Numbered from the stretch's first letter, positions 48,646-59,121 are shown. The stretch is DNA of 64,000 nt from Bacillus sp. Xin1 (GCF_013314535.1 NZ_JABUAE010000001.1:526839-590838); one strand, 5' to 3'. Notes: generated by a model not told the origin, from the letters alone. Numbers and translations are program-made.

Positions 48646-50560
48646 GCGTGTATCGAATGTAACAGTTAGAAAACGACTCATTTTTATACTGATATCAGGT
48701 ATACTCATTTTTACAATTATTGATATTCGTCTTGGATATGTACAGTTTTTTCTTGGGAATATGTTAACAGATCGTGCGAAAGATTCGTGGAGTCGTAATA
48801 TTACTTTTGAACCTGAACGAGGGAAAATTTTAGATCGAAATGGTGTAGAGCTTGCAACGAATAAAAGTGCGCCAACTGTCTTTGTTGTACCGAGACAAAT
48901 TGAAAAACCAACAGAGACTGCAGAGAAGTTGGCTGCAGTTTTAGGTGTGCAAAAAGAGGAAATCTATAAGCGGATTACAAAAAAAGAGTCTATTGTAAGA
49001 TTGGACAAAGGCGGAAGAAAAATTTCTCATGATAAAGCAAAGGAAGTACGTGCCTTAAGTTTAAAAGGTGTTTATATTGCTGAAGATTCTATTCGGTATT
49101 ATCCTTTTGGAAAATATTTATCGCATGTACTAGGTTTTGCTGGTAGTGACAATCAAGGGCTTATGGGACTTGAGGCATATTATGATAAAGAGTTAAATGG
49201 TGATAAAGGGCATGTGCGCTTTTTTGCAGATGCGAAAGGACAAAGAATGCCGAATGTTGGAGATGATTTCAAAAAACCAGAGGCCGGTTTAGATTTGAAA
49301 CTAACGATCGATTCTCAAATTAATACGATTATAGAGAGAGAAATGAATATTGCAGATTCTACGTATAACCCAGATGGTATGATTGCGATCGCCATGAATC
49401 CAAAAAATGGTGAGATTTTAGGAATGTCAAGTCGACCAAGTTTTGATCCAGCAGATTTTCAGAGTGTTTCACCAGAAGTGTTTAATCGAAACTTGCCTGT
49501 ATGGAGTACATACGAGCCAGGATCGACTTTTAAAATCATTACATTAGCCGCAGCTTTAAATGAAAAATTAGTAGACTTGGAGAAAGATACGTTTTATGAT
49601 GATGGAGCAGCTGAAGTTGGTGGAGCTAGGTTGCGTTGTTGGAAAGCTGGTGGCCATGGTAGTCAAACCTTTTTAGAAGTTGTTCAAAATTCTTGTAACC
49701 CAGGTTTTATTGAGCTTGGGGATCGTCTTGGAAAAGAAAAGTTATTTCAATATATTCATGATTTTGGATTTGGACAAAAGACAGGAATTGATTTACAAGG
49801 AGAAGGAAAAGGGATTTTATTTAACTTGGATAGGGTTGGTCCGGTTGAACAAGCGACTACTTCTTTCGGGCAGGGGGTTTCTGTTACACCAATTCAGCAA
49901 GTTGCTGCGGTAGCGGCAGCTGTAAATGGTGGGACGTTATATCAGCCGTATATTGCGAAAGAGTTTGTTGATCCCTCGAATAATCAAGTTGTAAGGAAGA
50001 AAACACCGGTCGAAAAAAGAAAAGTTATTTCCAAGGAAACATCGGAAAAAGTCCGCTATGCGTTAGAAAATGTTGTAGCGAAGGGTTCTGGTAAAGGTGC
50101 ATATATTGATGGTTATCGTGTTGGTGGAAAAACGGGAACTGCTCAAAAGGTAAAAGATGGAAAATATTTAGATAATAACTATATAGTATCTTTTATTGGA
50201 TTTGCTCCAGCAGATGACCCGCAAATTGTTGTGTACGTTGCGGTTGATAACCCAAAAGGAGTTACTCAATTTGGTGGAGTTGTTGCTGCACCAATTGTAG
50301 GGAATATTCTTCGCGATGTGCTTCCTGTTATGGGAGTAGAGCCACGCAAAGAGCAAGTTGAAAAGGAATATAAATGGGGCGATACACCTACAATAGAAGT
50401 TCCAGATTTAATTGGGATGAAGAAGAAAGATTTACAAACGCAACTTGTAGATTTACAGCTTGATGTAAGTGGTGAGGGTGATAAAGTAATTAAACAATCG
50501 CCAGAAGCTGGTGCTAAAGTAAAGGAAGGTTCGAAAATTAGAATTTACTTCGGTAATTAA
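48644..50560 (+). CDS. spoVD: SpoVD, sporulation-specific penicillin-binding protein
   Basis: A 638-residue class B PBP from ATG 48644 (MRVSNVTVRKRLIF), the family's usual start; an upstream GTG at 48623 would lie in the hairpin loop. It has the membrane anchor, SxxK in EPGSTFKIIT, the SxN motif in QNSCNPGFI, KTGT in GGKTGTAQKV, and one PASTA domain (VPDLIGMKKKDL). The two redox-active cysteines of SpoVD (LRCWK and NSCNP) are kept; they are reduced by StoA in B. subtilis. It makes spore cortex peptidoglycan with SpoVE. Confidence 0.96.
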   Translation: MRVSNVTVRKRLIFILISGILIFTIIDIRLGYVQFFLGNMLTDRAKDSWSRNITFEPERGKILDRNGVELATNKSAPTVFVVPRQIEKPTETAEKLAAVLGVQKEEIYKRITKKESIVRLDKGGRKISHDKAKEVRALSLKGVYIAEDSIRYYPFGKYLSHVLGFAGSDNQGLMGLEAYYDKELNGDKGHVRFFADAKGQRMPNVGDDFKKPEAGLDLKLTIDSQINTIIEREMNIADSTYNPDGMIAIAMNPKNGEILGMSSRPSFDPADFQSVSPEVFNRNLPVWSTYEPGSTFKIITLAAALNEKLVDLEKDTFYDDGAAEVGGARLRCWKAGGHGSQTFLEVVQNSCNPGFIELGDRLGKEKLFQYIHDFGFGQKTGIDLQGEGKGILFNLDRVGPVEQATTSFGQGVSVTPIQQVAAVAAAVNGGTLYQPYIAKEFVDPSNNQVVRKKTPVEKRKVISKETSEKVRYALENVVAKGSGKGAYIDGYRVGGKTGTAQKVKDGKYLDNNYIVSFIGFAPADDPQIVVYVAVDNPKGVTQFGGVVAAPIVGNILRDVLPVMGVEPRKEQVEKEYKWGDTPTIEVPDLIGMKKKDLQTQLVDLQLDVSGEGDKVIKQSPEAGAKVKEGSKIRIYFGN

Positions 50561-50616
50561 AAGTTAGAGATTGTGTTTTATGATACAATTGGTGGAAGTT
50601 GGGGCAAAATAAATAT

Positions 50617-50651
50617 CTGTTTTCATAGAAATTTATTTTCTATGAAAACAG
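50617..50651. repeat. Perfect 15-bp inverted repeat upstream of murE
   Basis: CTGTTTTCATAGAAA (50617-50631) and TTTCTATGAAAACAG (50637-50651) form a perfect stem with a five-base loop, with one more outer A-T pair. It is AT-rich, has no following T run and lies about 195 bases before murE and 56 after spoVD. It may be an operator, an RNA structure that separates the spoVD and murE transcripts, or a processing site. Confidence 0.7.
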
Positions 50652-50845
50652 AATATATTGCTCTCGAATATAAGAGATAGAGTGAAAAAATTATTAGTGA
50701 AGCTATTATACGCTACACTGATAAATGAGTCTGATCTTTTAAGGCTCTTATCAAATGCTTCCTTTCTCCATTTTAACGAATGAAGGACGGGGAAATTACT
50801 TATTAAGTAAGAGACAAATAAACAATGTAGAGAGGGTTTAGTGAA

Positions 50846-52321
50846 ATGAAGTTGCACACACTTGTATCATGTTTGCATGATTTTCCAGTTGTTCCAAAAG
50901 AAAATCCAGAAATTACATCCATTGAAGCAGATTCACGTAAAGTGACAAATGGAAGCTTATTTGTATGTATGAAAGGGTATACGGTTGATAGCCATGATTT
51001 TGCTAAGCAAGCAGCTGCGCAAGGTGCGGCTGCTATTGTTGCGGAAAGACCGATTGATGTTGACGTTCCATTTGTACTTGTGAAAAATACCTATCGTTCT
51101 TTAGCGGTTTTAGCTGATTATTTTTACGGACAGCCAACACATAAGTTACACTTGTTTGGGATTACAGGTACAAATGGAAAGACAACAACGTCGCATATTA
51201 TGGATGAAATTATGCGAGCACATGGTCATAAAACAGGGCTAATTGGAACAATTAATATGAAAATCGGTGATGAAACATTCGAGGTGAAAAATACAACGCC
51301 AGATGCACTGACACTTCAGCAGACGTTTCAACGTATGATTGAGCAAAATGTAAATAGTGCAGTAATGGAAGTTTCTTCACATGCATTAGATCTTGGCCGT
51401 GTACATGGTTGTGATTATGATGTGGCAGTATTTACAAATTTAACACAGGATCATTTAGATTATCATAAAACGATGGAAGAATATAAACATGCAAAAGGTT
51501 TGCTATTTGCTCAGCTTGGTAATAGCTATCATCATGGTCGTGAAAAGTACGCCGTGTTAAATAATGACGATCCAGCAGCAGAAGAGTATATGAGAAGTAC
51601 TGCCGCTACTGTTATTACGTATGGAATTGATACACATAGTGATATTATGGCAAAAGATATTGTGATGACGAGCGGTGGAACAACATTTACTCTTGTTACG
51701 CCAAATGAGAGTTTAAATATTACGATGAAGTTAATTGGCAAGTTTAACGTATACAATGTTTTAGCAGCGACAGCAGCTACTCTTGTTTCGGGTGTACCTT
51801 TACAAACAATTATTGATGTTGTGAGAAAGCTAACTGGAGTTCCAGGTCGGTTTGAAGTCGTGGATGGCGGTCAGGATTATACAGTTATCGTCGATTATGC
51901 ACATACACCAGATAGTTTAGAAAATGTATTAACGACAGCAAAACAATTTGCGAAAGGGAATGTGTATTGTATTGTTGGTTGTGGCGGTGATCGCGATCGG
52001 ACGAAAAGACCAATTATGGCAGGTGTCGCTACAGAATATGCAACACATGCAATCTTGACTTCAGATAATCCGAGGAGTGAAGATCCCAAAGCAATTTTAG
52101 ATGATATGTTAACAGGTGCAAAAGGAAATAATTATAAAGTAATTGTTGATCGAAAAGAAGCGATTTTCCACGCAGTTTCAGAGGCGAAAGCAGAAGATAT
52201 TATTATCATTGCTGGAAAAGGGCATGAAACGTACCAAATTATTGGCAAAGAAGTACATCATTTTGACGATCGTGAAATTGCAAAAGAGGCAATCACTGAG
52301 CGTCTAAACAACAAAGAGTAA
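50846..52321 (+). CDS. murE: UDP-MurNAc-tripeptide synthetase (meso-DAP adding)
   Basis: A 491-residue Mur ligase with the ATP-binding motif [14 protein letters not shown] (about residues 107-120), [15 protein letters not shown], and DNPRSEDP in the C-terminal domain; the DNPR motif marks specificity for meso-diaminopimelate. It adds the third residue of the peptide stem in the cytoplasm. AGAGAGGGTTTAGTGAA precedes ATG 50846. It is the first of a tight murE-mraY-murD run and has a 285-base leader after spoVD. Confidence 0.96.
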   Translation: MKLHTLVSCLHDFPVVPKENPEITSIEADSRKVTNGSLFVCMKGYTVDSHDFAKQAAAQGAAAIVAERPIDVDVPFVLVKNTYRSLAVLADYFYGQPTHKLHLFGITGTNGKTTTSHIMDEIMRAHGHKTGLIGTINMKIGDETFEVKNTTPDALTLQQTFQRMIEQNVNSAVMEVSSHALDLGRVHGCDYDVAVFTNLTQDHLDYHKTMEEYKHAKGLLFAQLGNSYHHGREKYAVLNNDDPAAEEYMRSTAATVITYGIDTHSDIMAKDIVMTSGGTTFTLVTPNESLNITMKLIGKFNVYNVLAATAATLVSGVPLQTIIDVVRKLTGVPGRFEVVDGGQDYTVIVDYAHTPDSLENVLTTAKQFAKGNVYCIVGCGGDRDRTKRPIMAGVATEYATHAILTSDNPRSEDPKAILDDMLTGAKGNNYKVIVDRKEAIFHAVSEAKAEDIIIIAGKGHETYQIIGKEVHHFDDREIAKEAITERLNNKE

Positions 52322-52343
52322 CAACATGAGAGGGGGACTACAT

Positions 52344-53318
52344 GTGCTTGAACAAGGTTTATTAGTAACGGCTGGGGTAGCTTTCTTAATTTCAGTTGCC
52401 CTTTCGCCATTGTTTATTCCATTTTTACGTAAGTTAAAGTTTGGGCAGAGTATTCGTGATGAAGGACCGAAATCACATCAAAAGAAATCAGGAACACCAA
52501 CGATGGGTGGTATTGTCATTTATGTGTCTATGATGGTGACAACACTTATTATGGCAATTAAATTTAAACATTTAGGTGCGGAAGTATCATTATTGTTATT
52601 AGTTACATTTGGCTATGGATTGATTGGCCTTTTAGATGACTATATAAAAGTTGTTAAAAAAAGAAATCTTGGTTTAACATCAAAACAAAAATTAATCGGT
52701 CAGCTAGTTATTGCAATTGCATTCTTTGTAATTGTAAAAGGACAGGGATTTGATACAAATTTAATGATTCCAGGAACCGATATTAAATTTGATTTACACT
52801 GGGCGTATTTTATTCTTGTGCTGTTTATGCTCATTGGTGGATCAAATGCAGTTAATTTAACGGATGGTCTAGATGGATTATTATCAGGAACAGCTGCAAT
52901 TGCATTTGGAGCATTTGGCATTATTGCAGTTGCGCAAAATCAGTATGCAGTAGCGATTTTCTGTATGGCCGTTGTTGGAGCGGTACTTGGATTTTTAGTA
53001 TTTAATGCAAATCCAGCTAAGGTGTTTATGGGAGATACAGGCTCTCTTGCTTTAGGTGGTGCAATAGCCGCTGTAGCCATTTTATTAAAACAAGAGTTAT
53101 TGCTTGTTGTAATTGGCGGCGTATTTGTAATGGAAACATTATCTGTTATTATTCAAGTTATTTCATTTAAAACGACAGGGAAACGTGTCTTTAAAATGAG
53201 TCCACTGCATCATCATTACGAATTATGTGGTTGGTCAGAGTGGCGTGTTGTTGTAACATTCTGGTCTGTAGGATTTTTATTGGCAGTATTAGGAATTTAT
53301 ATCGGGGTGTGGATGTAA
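52344..53318 (+). CDS. mraY: Phospho-MurNAc-pentapeptide translocase
   Basis: A 324-residue membrane enzyme with ten transmembrane helices that makes lipid I. GTG 52344 (product MLEQGLLV) after AGAGGGGGACTACAT matches the family start. Conserved motifs are [14 protein letters not shown], the Asp pair [19 protein letters not shown] with catalytic Asp, [13 protein letters not shown] and PLHHHYE with the His cluster. It ends directly against the murD TTG start. Confidence 0.95.
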   Translation: MLEQGLLVTAGVAFLISVALSPLFIPFLRKLKFGQSIRDEGPKSHQKKSGTPTMGGIVIYVSMMVTTLIMAIKFKHLGAEVSLLLLVTFGYGLIGLLDDYIKVVKKRNLGLTSKQKLIGQLVIAIAFFVIVKGQGFDTNLMIPGTDIKFDLHWAYFILVLFMLIGGSNAVNLTDGLDGLLSGTAAIAFGAFGIIAVAQNQYAVAIFCMAVVGAVLGFLVFNANPAKVFMGDTGSLALGGAIAAVAILLKQELLLVVIGGVFVMETLSVIIQVISFKTTGKRVFKMSPLHHHYELCGWSEWRVVVTFWSVGFLLAVLGIYIGVWM

Positions 53319-54671
53319 TTGAAAACTGTAACTGACTATCAAAATAAAAATATTCTTGTATTAGGTATTGCAAAAAGTGGTTATGCGGCAGCAACTTTAC
53401 TAAAAAACTTAGGTGCCAATGTCATTGTAAATGACGGGAAACCTTTAGCTGAGAATGTATTAGCTGCAGAATTACAAGCAAAGGGAATGGACGTTGTATG
53501 CGGTGGTCATCCACTAGAATTGTTAGAAAGAAATATTTCACTTGTTGTAAAAAATCCAGGGATTCCATATTCTAATCCACTACTTGTTGCAGCGAAAGAA
53601 AAACAAATTCCAATTGTAACAGAAGTGGAACTCGCGTATCGTATTTCAGAGGCCCCATTTGTTGGGATTACAGGATCTAATGGTAAAACAACAACAACAA
53701 TGCTAACATTTGAAATGCTGAAAGAAGGGCAGAAACATCCTGTTATTGCTGGAAACATAGGTATGGTAGCATGTGAGGTTGCGCAGACGGCGAAAGAAAA
53801 TGAAGTAGTTGTTACAGAGCTTTCATCATTCCAGTTAATGGGTGTGGAAACATTTCAACCTAAAATTGCAGCATTTTTAAATTTATTTGAAGCGCATTTA
53901 GATTACCATGGTACTAAGAAAGAATATGGTTTAGCAAAAGCGAATATTTTTAAGAACCAAACTGAAGCAGATTACAGTGTAATGAATGCAGATGATGCAG
54001 AGGTAATGGCCTTATCGGCAAATAGTAAAGGGCAAAAAGTATTATTTTCAGCTATGAAAGTAATTGAAGATGGTGCATGTATGAAAGATGACGCTCTTTA
54101 TTTTAAAGGTGAGAAAGTTGTTGAAGTTGGTGACATCGTCTTACCAGGTAAGCATAACTTGGAAAATATTTTAGCTGCAATGAGTATTGCCAAATTGCTA
54201 GGGGTAGCAAATGAGGCTATTGTTACAGTATTAAAACGCTTTACAGGTGTAAAACATCGTCTAGAGTATGTAACAACGATTAACAATCGTAAGTTTTATA
54301 ATGATTCCAAAGCGACGAACATGTTAGCGACAGAAAAGGCTTTATCAGCATTCGCGCAGCCTGTTATTTTGCTAGCAGGCGGGCTTGATCGTGGAAATGA
54401 ATTTGATGATTTAATTCCGTATTTTGAACATGTAAAAGCAATTGTGACATATGGGCAAACTGCACCAAAATTAGTAAAGGCAGCGGAAAAAGCAGGATTA
54501 GATATGATTGAAACTGTCGATAATTTAGAAGAGGCAGTAGAACGAGCATATGCTCATTCTACAGATGGAGATGTTATTCTTCTTTCACCAGCATGTGCGA
54601 GCTGGGATCAATTTAAAACATTTGAAGAAAGAGGAGACATTTTTATACAAGCTGTGCATAAACTTATATAA
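53319..54671 (+). CDS. murD: UDP-MurNAc-L-alanine:D-glutamate ligase
   Basis: A 450-residue Mur ligase. TTG 53319 follows the mraY stop without a gap; GGGGTGTGG in the end of mraY is the ribosome site. Motifs: an N-terminal Rossmann-like [13 protein letters not shown]-binding [27 protein letters not shown], and [18 protein letters not shown] at the end. It adds D-Glu to the stem peptide. A strong terminator separates it from spoVE. Confidence 0.95.
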   Translation: MKTVTDYQNKNILVLGIAKSGYAAATLLKNLGANVIVNDGKPLAENVLAAELQAKGMDVVCGGHPLELLERNISLVVKNPGIPYSNPLLVAAKEKQIPIVTEVELAYRISEAPFVGITGSNGKTTTTMLTFEMLKEGQKHPVIAGNIGMVACEVAQTAKENEVVVTELSSFQLMGVETFQPKIAAFLNLFEAHLDYHGTKKEYGLAKANIFKNQTEADYSVMNADDAEVMALSANSKGQKVLFSAMKVIEDGACMKDDALYFKGEKVVEVGDIVLPGKHNLENILAAMSIAKLLGVANEAIVTVLKRFTGVKHRLEYVTTINNRKFYNDSKATNMLATEKALSAFAQPVILLAGGLDRGNEFDDLIPYFEHVKAIVTYGQTAPKLVKAAEKAGLDMIETVDNLEEAVERAYAHSTDGDVILLSPACASWDQFKTFEERGDIFIQAVHKLI

Positions 54672-54675
54672 AGTA

Positions 54676-54715
54676 AACAAAACATCAGTAGGCTAACACC
54701 TACTGATGTTTTGTT
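54676..54715 (+). terminator. Terminator between murD and spoVE
   Basis: A perfect 17-bp stem (54676-54692 with 54699-54715) has a six-base loop and a T-rich 3' arm (GATGTTTTGTT). Confidence 0.85.
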
Positions 54716-54756
54716 ACATAGAATAAAAAAAGCTTCTTCAAAAGAGGTGGTGCTCA

Positions 54757-55854
54757 TTGCCAATGAAGAAAACACCTGATTTTATTTTAATTATCGTTAC
54801 GCTTTTGTTGTTAACAATTGGAATGATAATGGTCTACAGTGCAAGTGCTGTCTGGGCTTCCTATAAGATGGGTGATTCATTCTTTTTTGCAAAACGACAG
54901 CTGTTATTTGCGGGGATTGGTGTAGCTGCTATGTTTTTTATTATGAGAATTGACTATTGGACATGGCGAACCTATTCGAAGGTGATTTTACTAGTTTGTT
55001 TTATTCTCCTTATCCTTGTTCTGATTCCTGGAGTTGGACTTGTTCGGGGGGGAGCACGAAGCTGGATTGGTGTTGGAGCATTTTCGATTCAACCATCAGA
55101 ATTTATGAAATTTGCGATGATCATTTTTTTAGCTAAATTTTTAGCAGAAAGACAAAAGTTAATCACTTCTTTTAAAAAAGGACTACTTCCAGCACTTAGT
55201 TTTGTATTTGTTGCATTTGGCATGATTATGTTACAACCAGATTTGGGGACAGGGACAGTAATGGTTGGGACATGTATCGTAATGATTTTTATTTCAGGAG
55301 CACGCGTTTTTCATTTTTCGATGTTAGGATTAATCGGAGTAGCGGGATTTGTTGGATTAATTGCATCAGCACCATATCGAATGAAACGAATTACTTCTTA
55401 CTTAGACCCATGGTCAGACCCGCTCGGGAGTGGGTTCCAAATTATTCAATCGTTACTTGCAATCGGTCCTGGTGGTTTATTTGGGCTTGGACTTGGACAA
55501 AGTAGACAAAAATTTCTTTACTTGCCGGAGCCGCAAACTGACTTTATCTTTGCGATTTTATCGGAAGAATTAGGTTTTATTGGTGGGTCGTTTGTGTTAT
55601 TATTATTTAGTCTGTTACTATGGCGCGGGATTCGTATAGCATTAGGAGCGCCGGATTTATATGGTACGTTTTTAGCAGTAGGTATTGTGGCGATGATCGC
55701 GATTCAAGTGATGATTAATGTTGGTGTTGTAACAGGATTAATGCCTGTTACGGGTATTACTTTGCCATTTCTAAGTTATGGTGGGTCAAGTTTGACCTTA
55801 ATGCTAATGGCAGTTGGCGTATTATTGAATATAAGTCGTCACTCTCGCTACTAA
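54757..55854 (+). CDS. spoVE: SpoVE, sporulation SEDS glycosyltransferase
   Basis: A 365-residue SEDS protein with ten transmembrane helices, very close to B. subtilis SpoVE (MVYSASAVWASYKMGDSFFFAKRQ, FSIQPSEFMKFAM, LDPWSDPLGSGFQIIQ, PEPQTDFIFAILSEELGF, PFLSYGGSSLTL). It polymerises cortex peptidoglycan with SpoVD. TTG 54757 is chosen because it is seven bases from AGAGGTGG and keeps the family's N-terminal length; ATG 54763 is the alternative. Terminators lie on both sides, so it is likely its own unit in the cluster. Confidence 0.93.
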   Translation: MPMKKTPDFILIIVTLLLLTIGMIMVYSASAVWASYKMGDSFFFAKRQLLFAGIGVAAMFFIMRIDYWTWRTYSKVILLVCFILLILVLIPGVGLVRGGARSWIGVGAFSIQPSEFMKFAMIIFLAKFLAERQKLITSFKKGLLPALSFVFVAFGMIMLQPDLGTGTVMVGTCIVMIFISGARVFHFSMLGLIGVAGFVGLIASAPYRMKRITSYLDPWSDPLGSGFQIIQSLLAIGPGGLFGLGLGQSRQKFLYLPEPQTDFIFAILSEELGFIGGSFVLLLFSLLLWRGIRIALGAPDLYGTFLAVGIVAMIAIQVMINVGVVTGLMPVTGITLPFLSYGGSSLTLMLMAVGVLLNISRHSRY

Positions 55855-55881
55855 ACCCTGTTTATAAGACAGGGTTTTTCG
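55853..55881 (+). terminator. Terminator of spoVE
   Basis: AAACCCTGT (55853-55861) pairs with ACAGGGTTT (55869-55877), followed by TT. The stem begins at the stop codon. Confidence 0.85.
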
Positions 55882-55950
55882 TGTGTAGAAAACGGAAAAT
55901 ATATGAATATATAAAATTGAATTTAGAACAGAGAAGCGGAGGAATTTGTA

Positions 55951-57045
55951 GTGCGAGTATTAGTTAGTGGTGGTGGCACAGGAGGTCATATATATCCGGC
56001 TCTTGCTTTAATTAGGGAAATAAAAAAACTACATCCTGAAGCAAGGTTTTTATACATTGGTACGGAGAATGGATTAGAAAGTACAATTGTTCCCAAAGCA
56101 GGGATACCATTTCAATCAATTGTTATTAGTGGATTTAAACGAAAAATATCCCTTGATAATGTCAAAACAGTGATGCGTTTTCTAAAAGGGGTGCAAGATA
56201 GTAAAAGGTATATTCGCCGTTTCAATCCAGATGTTGTAATTGGTACAGGAGGCTATGTATGTGGTCCAGTCGTTTATGCTGCAGCAAAATTAGGAATTCC
56301 AACGATTGTACACGAACAAAATAGTGTACCTGGTGTAACGAATAAATTTTTAAGTCGCTATGTGGATAAGGTAGCTGTTTGTTTTGAAGCGGCAGCTGAA
56401 TATTTTCCGAAGTCGAAAGTTGTTATGACAGGAAATCCTCGTGCATCAGAAGTCATGAATCAAAATGGTATGAAAGGGAAGCGTTCTGTTGGATTATCTC
56501 TTTCTAAAAAATCCGTGCTTATTTTTGGTGGGAGTCGCGGAGCAAGACCGATTAATGATGCATTCGTGGCAGCAATTGAGCAATTTGGTAACAAAAATTA
56601 TGAAGTATTGTATGTCACAGGTGAAGTGCATTATGATAAAGTCATGGAGGCTGTGAAACAAAAAGGAAATCCAAGTAATGTAATCATTAAACCATTTATT
56701 CATAATATGCCAGAGGTGCTTACTGGTGTGGATCTAGTCGTTTCACGTGCTGGTGCTACAACTTTAGCAGAGTTAACAGCGTTAGGAAAACCAAGTATTT
56801 TAATTCCAAGTCCTTATGTTACAAATAATCATCAAGAGAAAAATGCGAAATCAGTTGTCGATAAGGGAGCAGCAAAAATGCTGCTTGAAAAAGATTTAAC
56901 TGCTGAAACACTTCTTCATGATATTGATGAAATTCTATTAAATACACAAACATTACAAAATATGAAACTAGCTGCTACGCAGTTAGGAATTCCTGATGCA
57001 GCAAATAAGTTATTCGAAGTGATGAAAAGGCTTGTAAAAAAATAA
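55951..57045 (+). CDS. murG: UDP-GlcNAc:lipid I GlcNAc transferase
   Basis: A 364-residue GT28-family glycosyltransferase that makes lipid II on the inner membrane face. It starts at GTG 55951 with GCGGAGGAATTTGTA upstream. The first glycine loop is [15 protein letters not shown], the second HEQNSVPG, and the UDP-GlcNAc site is [12 protein letters not shown]. Length normal. Position in the dcw cluster as in B. subtilis. Confidence 0.96.
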   Translation: MRVLVSGGGTGGHIYPALALIREIKKLHPEARFLYIGTENGLESTIVPKAGIPFQSIVISGFKRKISLDNVKTVMRFLKGVQDSKRYIRRFNPDVVIGTGGYVCGPVVYAAAKLGIPTIVHEQNSVPGVTNKFLSRYVDKVAVCFEAAAEYFPKSKVVMTGNPRASEVMNQNGMKGKRSVGLSLSKKSVLIFGGSRGARPINDAFVAAIEQFGNKNYEVLYVTGEVHYDKVMEAVKQKGNPSNVIIKPFIHNMPEVLTGVDLVVSRAGATTLAELTALGKPSILIPSPYVTNNHQEKNAKSVVDKGAAKMLLEKDLTAETLLHDIDEILLNTQTLQNMKLAATQLGIPDAANKLFEVMKRLVKK

Positions 57046-57105
57046 CCTTAGGTGAATGCCCTGCATACTACTGTAATACGGAGATTTCATATGGGGGAGA
57101 TCATC

Positions 57106-58011
57106 ATGAAACAATTAGCAAAGGAACTTATCGAAGCAGAAGTTGGCAAAGTGTTAGAAAATGAAGCGTTAGCTCGTTATACAACTATGAAAATAGGTGG
57201 GCCAGCTGATATTCTAATTGTGCCAAGTAGTGTGATTGGTGTGGAAAAGACTTTAGATTTAATAAAGAAATATCATACAAAGTGGACAGCAATTGGACGT
57301 GGATCTAATCTTCTCGTATCAGATAAAGGTATTGAAGGTGTGGTAATTCGTTTAGGAGAAGGATTAGATCACTTAGAAATAGAAGGAACTATTGTACGAG
57401 TTGGAGGAGGATATCCTCTCATTAAGTTGTCAACATTACTTAGTCGCCAAGGTCTAGCTGGATTAGAATTTGCTAGTGGTATCCCTGGAAGTGTGGGCGG
57501 GGCAGTATATATGAATGCCGGTGCACATAAATCAGATATGTCAGAGATTTTAACGAGAGCGCGCATTATGTTTGAAGATGGTACAATGAAGTGGTTAACA
57601 AAAGAAGAGATGGAATTCTCTTATCGTACTTCTGTTCTACAAACAAAGCGCCCTGGCATTGTAGTAGAAGCGGAATTGCAGTTAAAAGTAGGGAACCGCG
57701 AAGAAATAGTAGGTATCATGCAAAAGAATAAAGACTATCGTCGTGAAACTCAGCCATGGAACCATCCTTGTGCGGGCAGTATATTTAGAAATCCACTACC
57801 CAATTTTGCTGGGAATCTAGTGGAAAAGGCAGGCCTACGAGGATATCAAATCGGTGGAGCGAAAATTTCTGAAATGCATGGAAACTTCATTGTCAATACA
57901 GGATCTGCGTCAGCACAAGACGTATTGGATTTAATTGCATTTGTTAAAAAAACAATTAAGGAAAAATTTGGCGTAGATATGCATACAGAAGTAGAAATCA
58001 TTGGAAGATAA
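57106..58011 (+). CDS. murB: UDP-N-acetylenolpyruvoylglucosamine reductase
   Basis: A 301-residue FAD-dependent enzyme from ATG 57106 with GGGGGAGATCATC upstream; in-frame ATGs at 57052 and 57091 lack or overlap the site. FAD-binding blocks [28 protein letters not shown] and [19 protein letters not shown] are present, and [10 protein letters not shown] holds the catalytic Ser, typical of type II MurB. It completes UDP-MurNAc. The murG-murB order is kept. Confidence 0.96.
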   Translation: MKQLAKELIEAEVGKVLENEALARYTTMKIGGPADILIVPSSVIGVEKTLDLIKKYHTKWTAIGRGSNLLVSDKGIEGVVIRLGEGLDHLEIEGTIVRVGGGYPLIKLSTLLSRQGLAGLEFASGIPGSVGGAVYMNAGAHKSDMSEILTRARIMFEDGTMKWLTKEEMEFSYRTSVLQTKRPGIVVEAELQLKVGNREEIVGIMQKNKDYRRETQPWNHPCAGSIFRNPLPNFAGNLVEKAGLRGYQIGGAKISEMHGNFIVNTGSASAQDVLDLIAFVKKTIKEKFGVDMHTEVEIIGR

Positions 58012-58039
58012 CTGTTATTTGTTCCGCTCATTATCATTT

Positions 58040-58086
58040 ATGGTATAATAAGAAGATAAGAACGGCATGCGTAACATGCCGTTCTT
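58040..58086 (+). promoter_or_regulatory. Extended -10 promoter followed by a hairpin before divIB
   Basis: TGGTATAAT (58040-58048) is a perfect extended -10 box, though no good -35 is seen. A few bases after the expected start of transcription comes a 12-bp perfect stem, AAGAACGGCATG (58058-58069) with CATGCCGTTCTT (58075-58086), 23 bases before divIB. It may be a terminator for murB, a leader attenuator, or a 5' stabilising stem of the divIB mRNA. Confidence 0.55.
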
Positions 58087-58109
58087 TATGTTACATAGGG
58101 GGATCGTAC

Positions 58110-58880
58110 ATGAAAAATAGTAAAGTGATTAAACTACAAGATCGTGTACCAAAACTAAAGAATCAAAAGAAAAAGAATAAAAAGCCAGTTAATCAGAGAT
58201 TAATTTTATATGTATCAATTTTATTTTTACTAGTACTTTTTTTAATTTACTTTCGATCTCCACTTAGTAATATAAAAAAGATAAGTGTTCTAGGGAATCA
58301 CTATATGACAGATGCACAGGTCATGAGGGAATCCGGAGTTACATATGAAACGAGTTATTTTCGAGTGACAGCACATAAGGCGGAAAAGAATTTAACAAAA
58401 CGAAATGAAATTAAAAAAGTGAATGTCAAAAAGCGTTTTCCAAATAAAATTGACATTCACATTGAAGAGTATGTAACGATAGGGTATATAAACAAAGGTG
58501 GGAAATTACAACCACTTTTAGAAAATGGCAAAACGCTTGACGTACTGCCTAACGGGAAGTTGCCTGTTGCAGCTCCAATTTTCGAGCCGTTTAAAGAAGA
58601 AAAAATGAAAGAGTTAATTGAAGAGCTAGAAAAATTGACTCCAACTATTCTCAGATCTATTTCTGAAATTCATTATGCTCCAACGAATTCAAATGAAGAT
58701 CATCTTACTTTATATATGAATGAGGGTTATGAAGTGAGCACAACGATACAAGAATTTGCAAAGCGTATGGAAGCATATCCATTAATTATAAAAAATATAG
58801 AATCAGGTAGAAAGGTTTTAATTGATTTAGAAGTGGGCGCGTATTTTAAATATTTAGATGAGGTAGAAAAAAAGAAGTAG
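58110..58880 (+). CDS. divIB: Cell division protein DivIB (FtsQ)
   Basis: A 256-residue bitopic protein: a basic cytoplasmic N-terminus (LKNQKKKNKKPVNQR), one transmembrane helix (about residues 30-48), then the POTRA domain (IKKISVLGNHYMTDAQVMRESGV) and the beta domain. It joins FtsL and DivIC at the septum. ATAGGGGGATCGTAC precedes ATG 58110. In B. subtilis ylxW, ylxX and sbp follow; here there is only a 400-base remnant region and then ftsA. Confidence 0.94.
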   Translation: MKNSKVIKLQDRVPKLKNQKKKNKKPVNQRLILYVSILFLLVLFLIYFRSPLSNIKKISVLGNHYMTDAQVMRESGVTYETSYFRVTAHKAEKNLTKRNEIKKVNVKKRFPNKIDIHIEEYVTIGYINKGGKLQPLLENGKTLDVLPNGKLPVAAPIFEPFKEEKMKELIEELEKLTPTILRSISEIHYAPTNSNEDHLTLYMNEGYEVSTTIQEFAKRMEAYPLIIKNIESGRKVLIDLEVGAYFKYLDEVEKKK

Positions 58881-58935
58881 AGTAGTAGTTTTATTTCTTT
58901 TTAAATACAATAATGACAAGTTTGTTCTTCTGTGT

Positions 58936-59121
58936 GTGAATTTCATTACAATTAGAATCAATTTGGTGAAAATACCTAGATTTTCTTCGATTCATATTAG
59001 GATTGGTACAAGTTTAGCTTTTCTACGAGTACATCTTAGTGTAGACTTATATTTGGCGGTAATCTTTGCATTTGAAATAGAGTTATTTCAAAATAAAGCA
59101 GTCATTCACAGGTTACTGTAA
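58936..59121 (+). pseudogene. sbp: Remnant of sbp (small basic protein, DUF1290), 3' part
   Basis: An open frame of 61 codons without a ribosome site. Its last 35 or so residues (GTSLAFLRVHLSVDLY and then LAVIFAFEIELFQNKAVIHR) line up with the C-terminus of the DUF1290 Sbp family as I remember it (roughly LAFLGVHLGVDLYLAAIFAFG.RLFQNIAVIRR). Several conserved Gly and Arg residues are changed. The N-terminal two thirds of the gene are missing. sbp lies exactly here, before ftsA, in B. subtilis, so this is a decayed gene. Confidence 0.65.
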
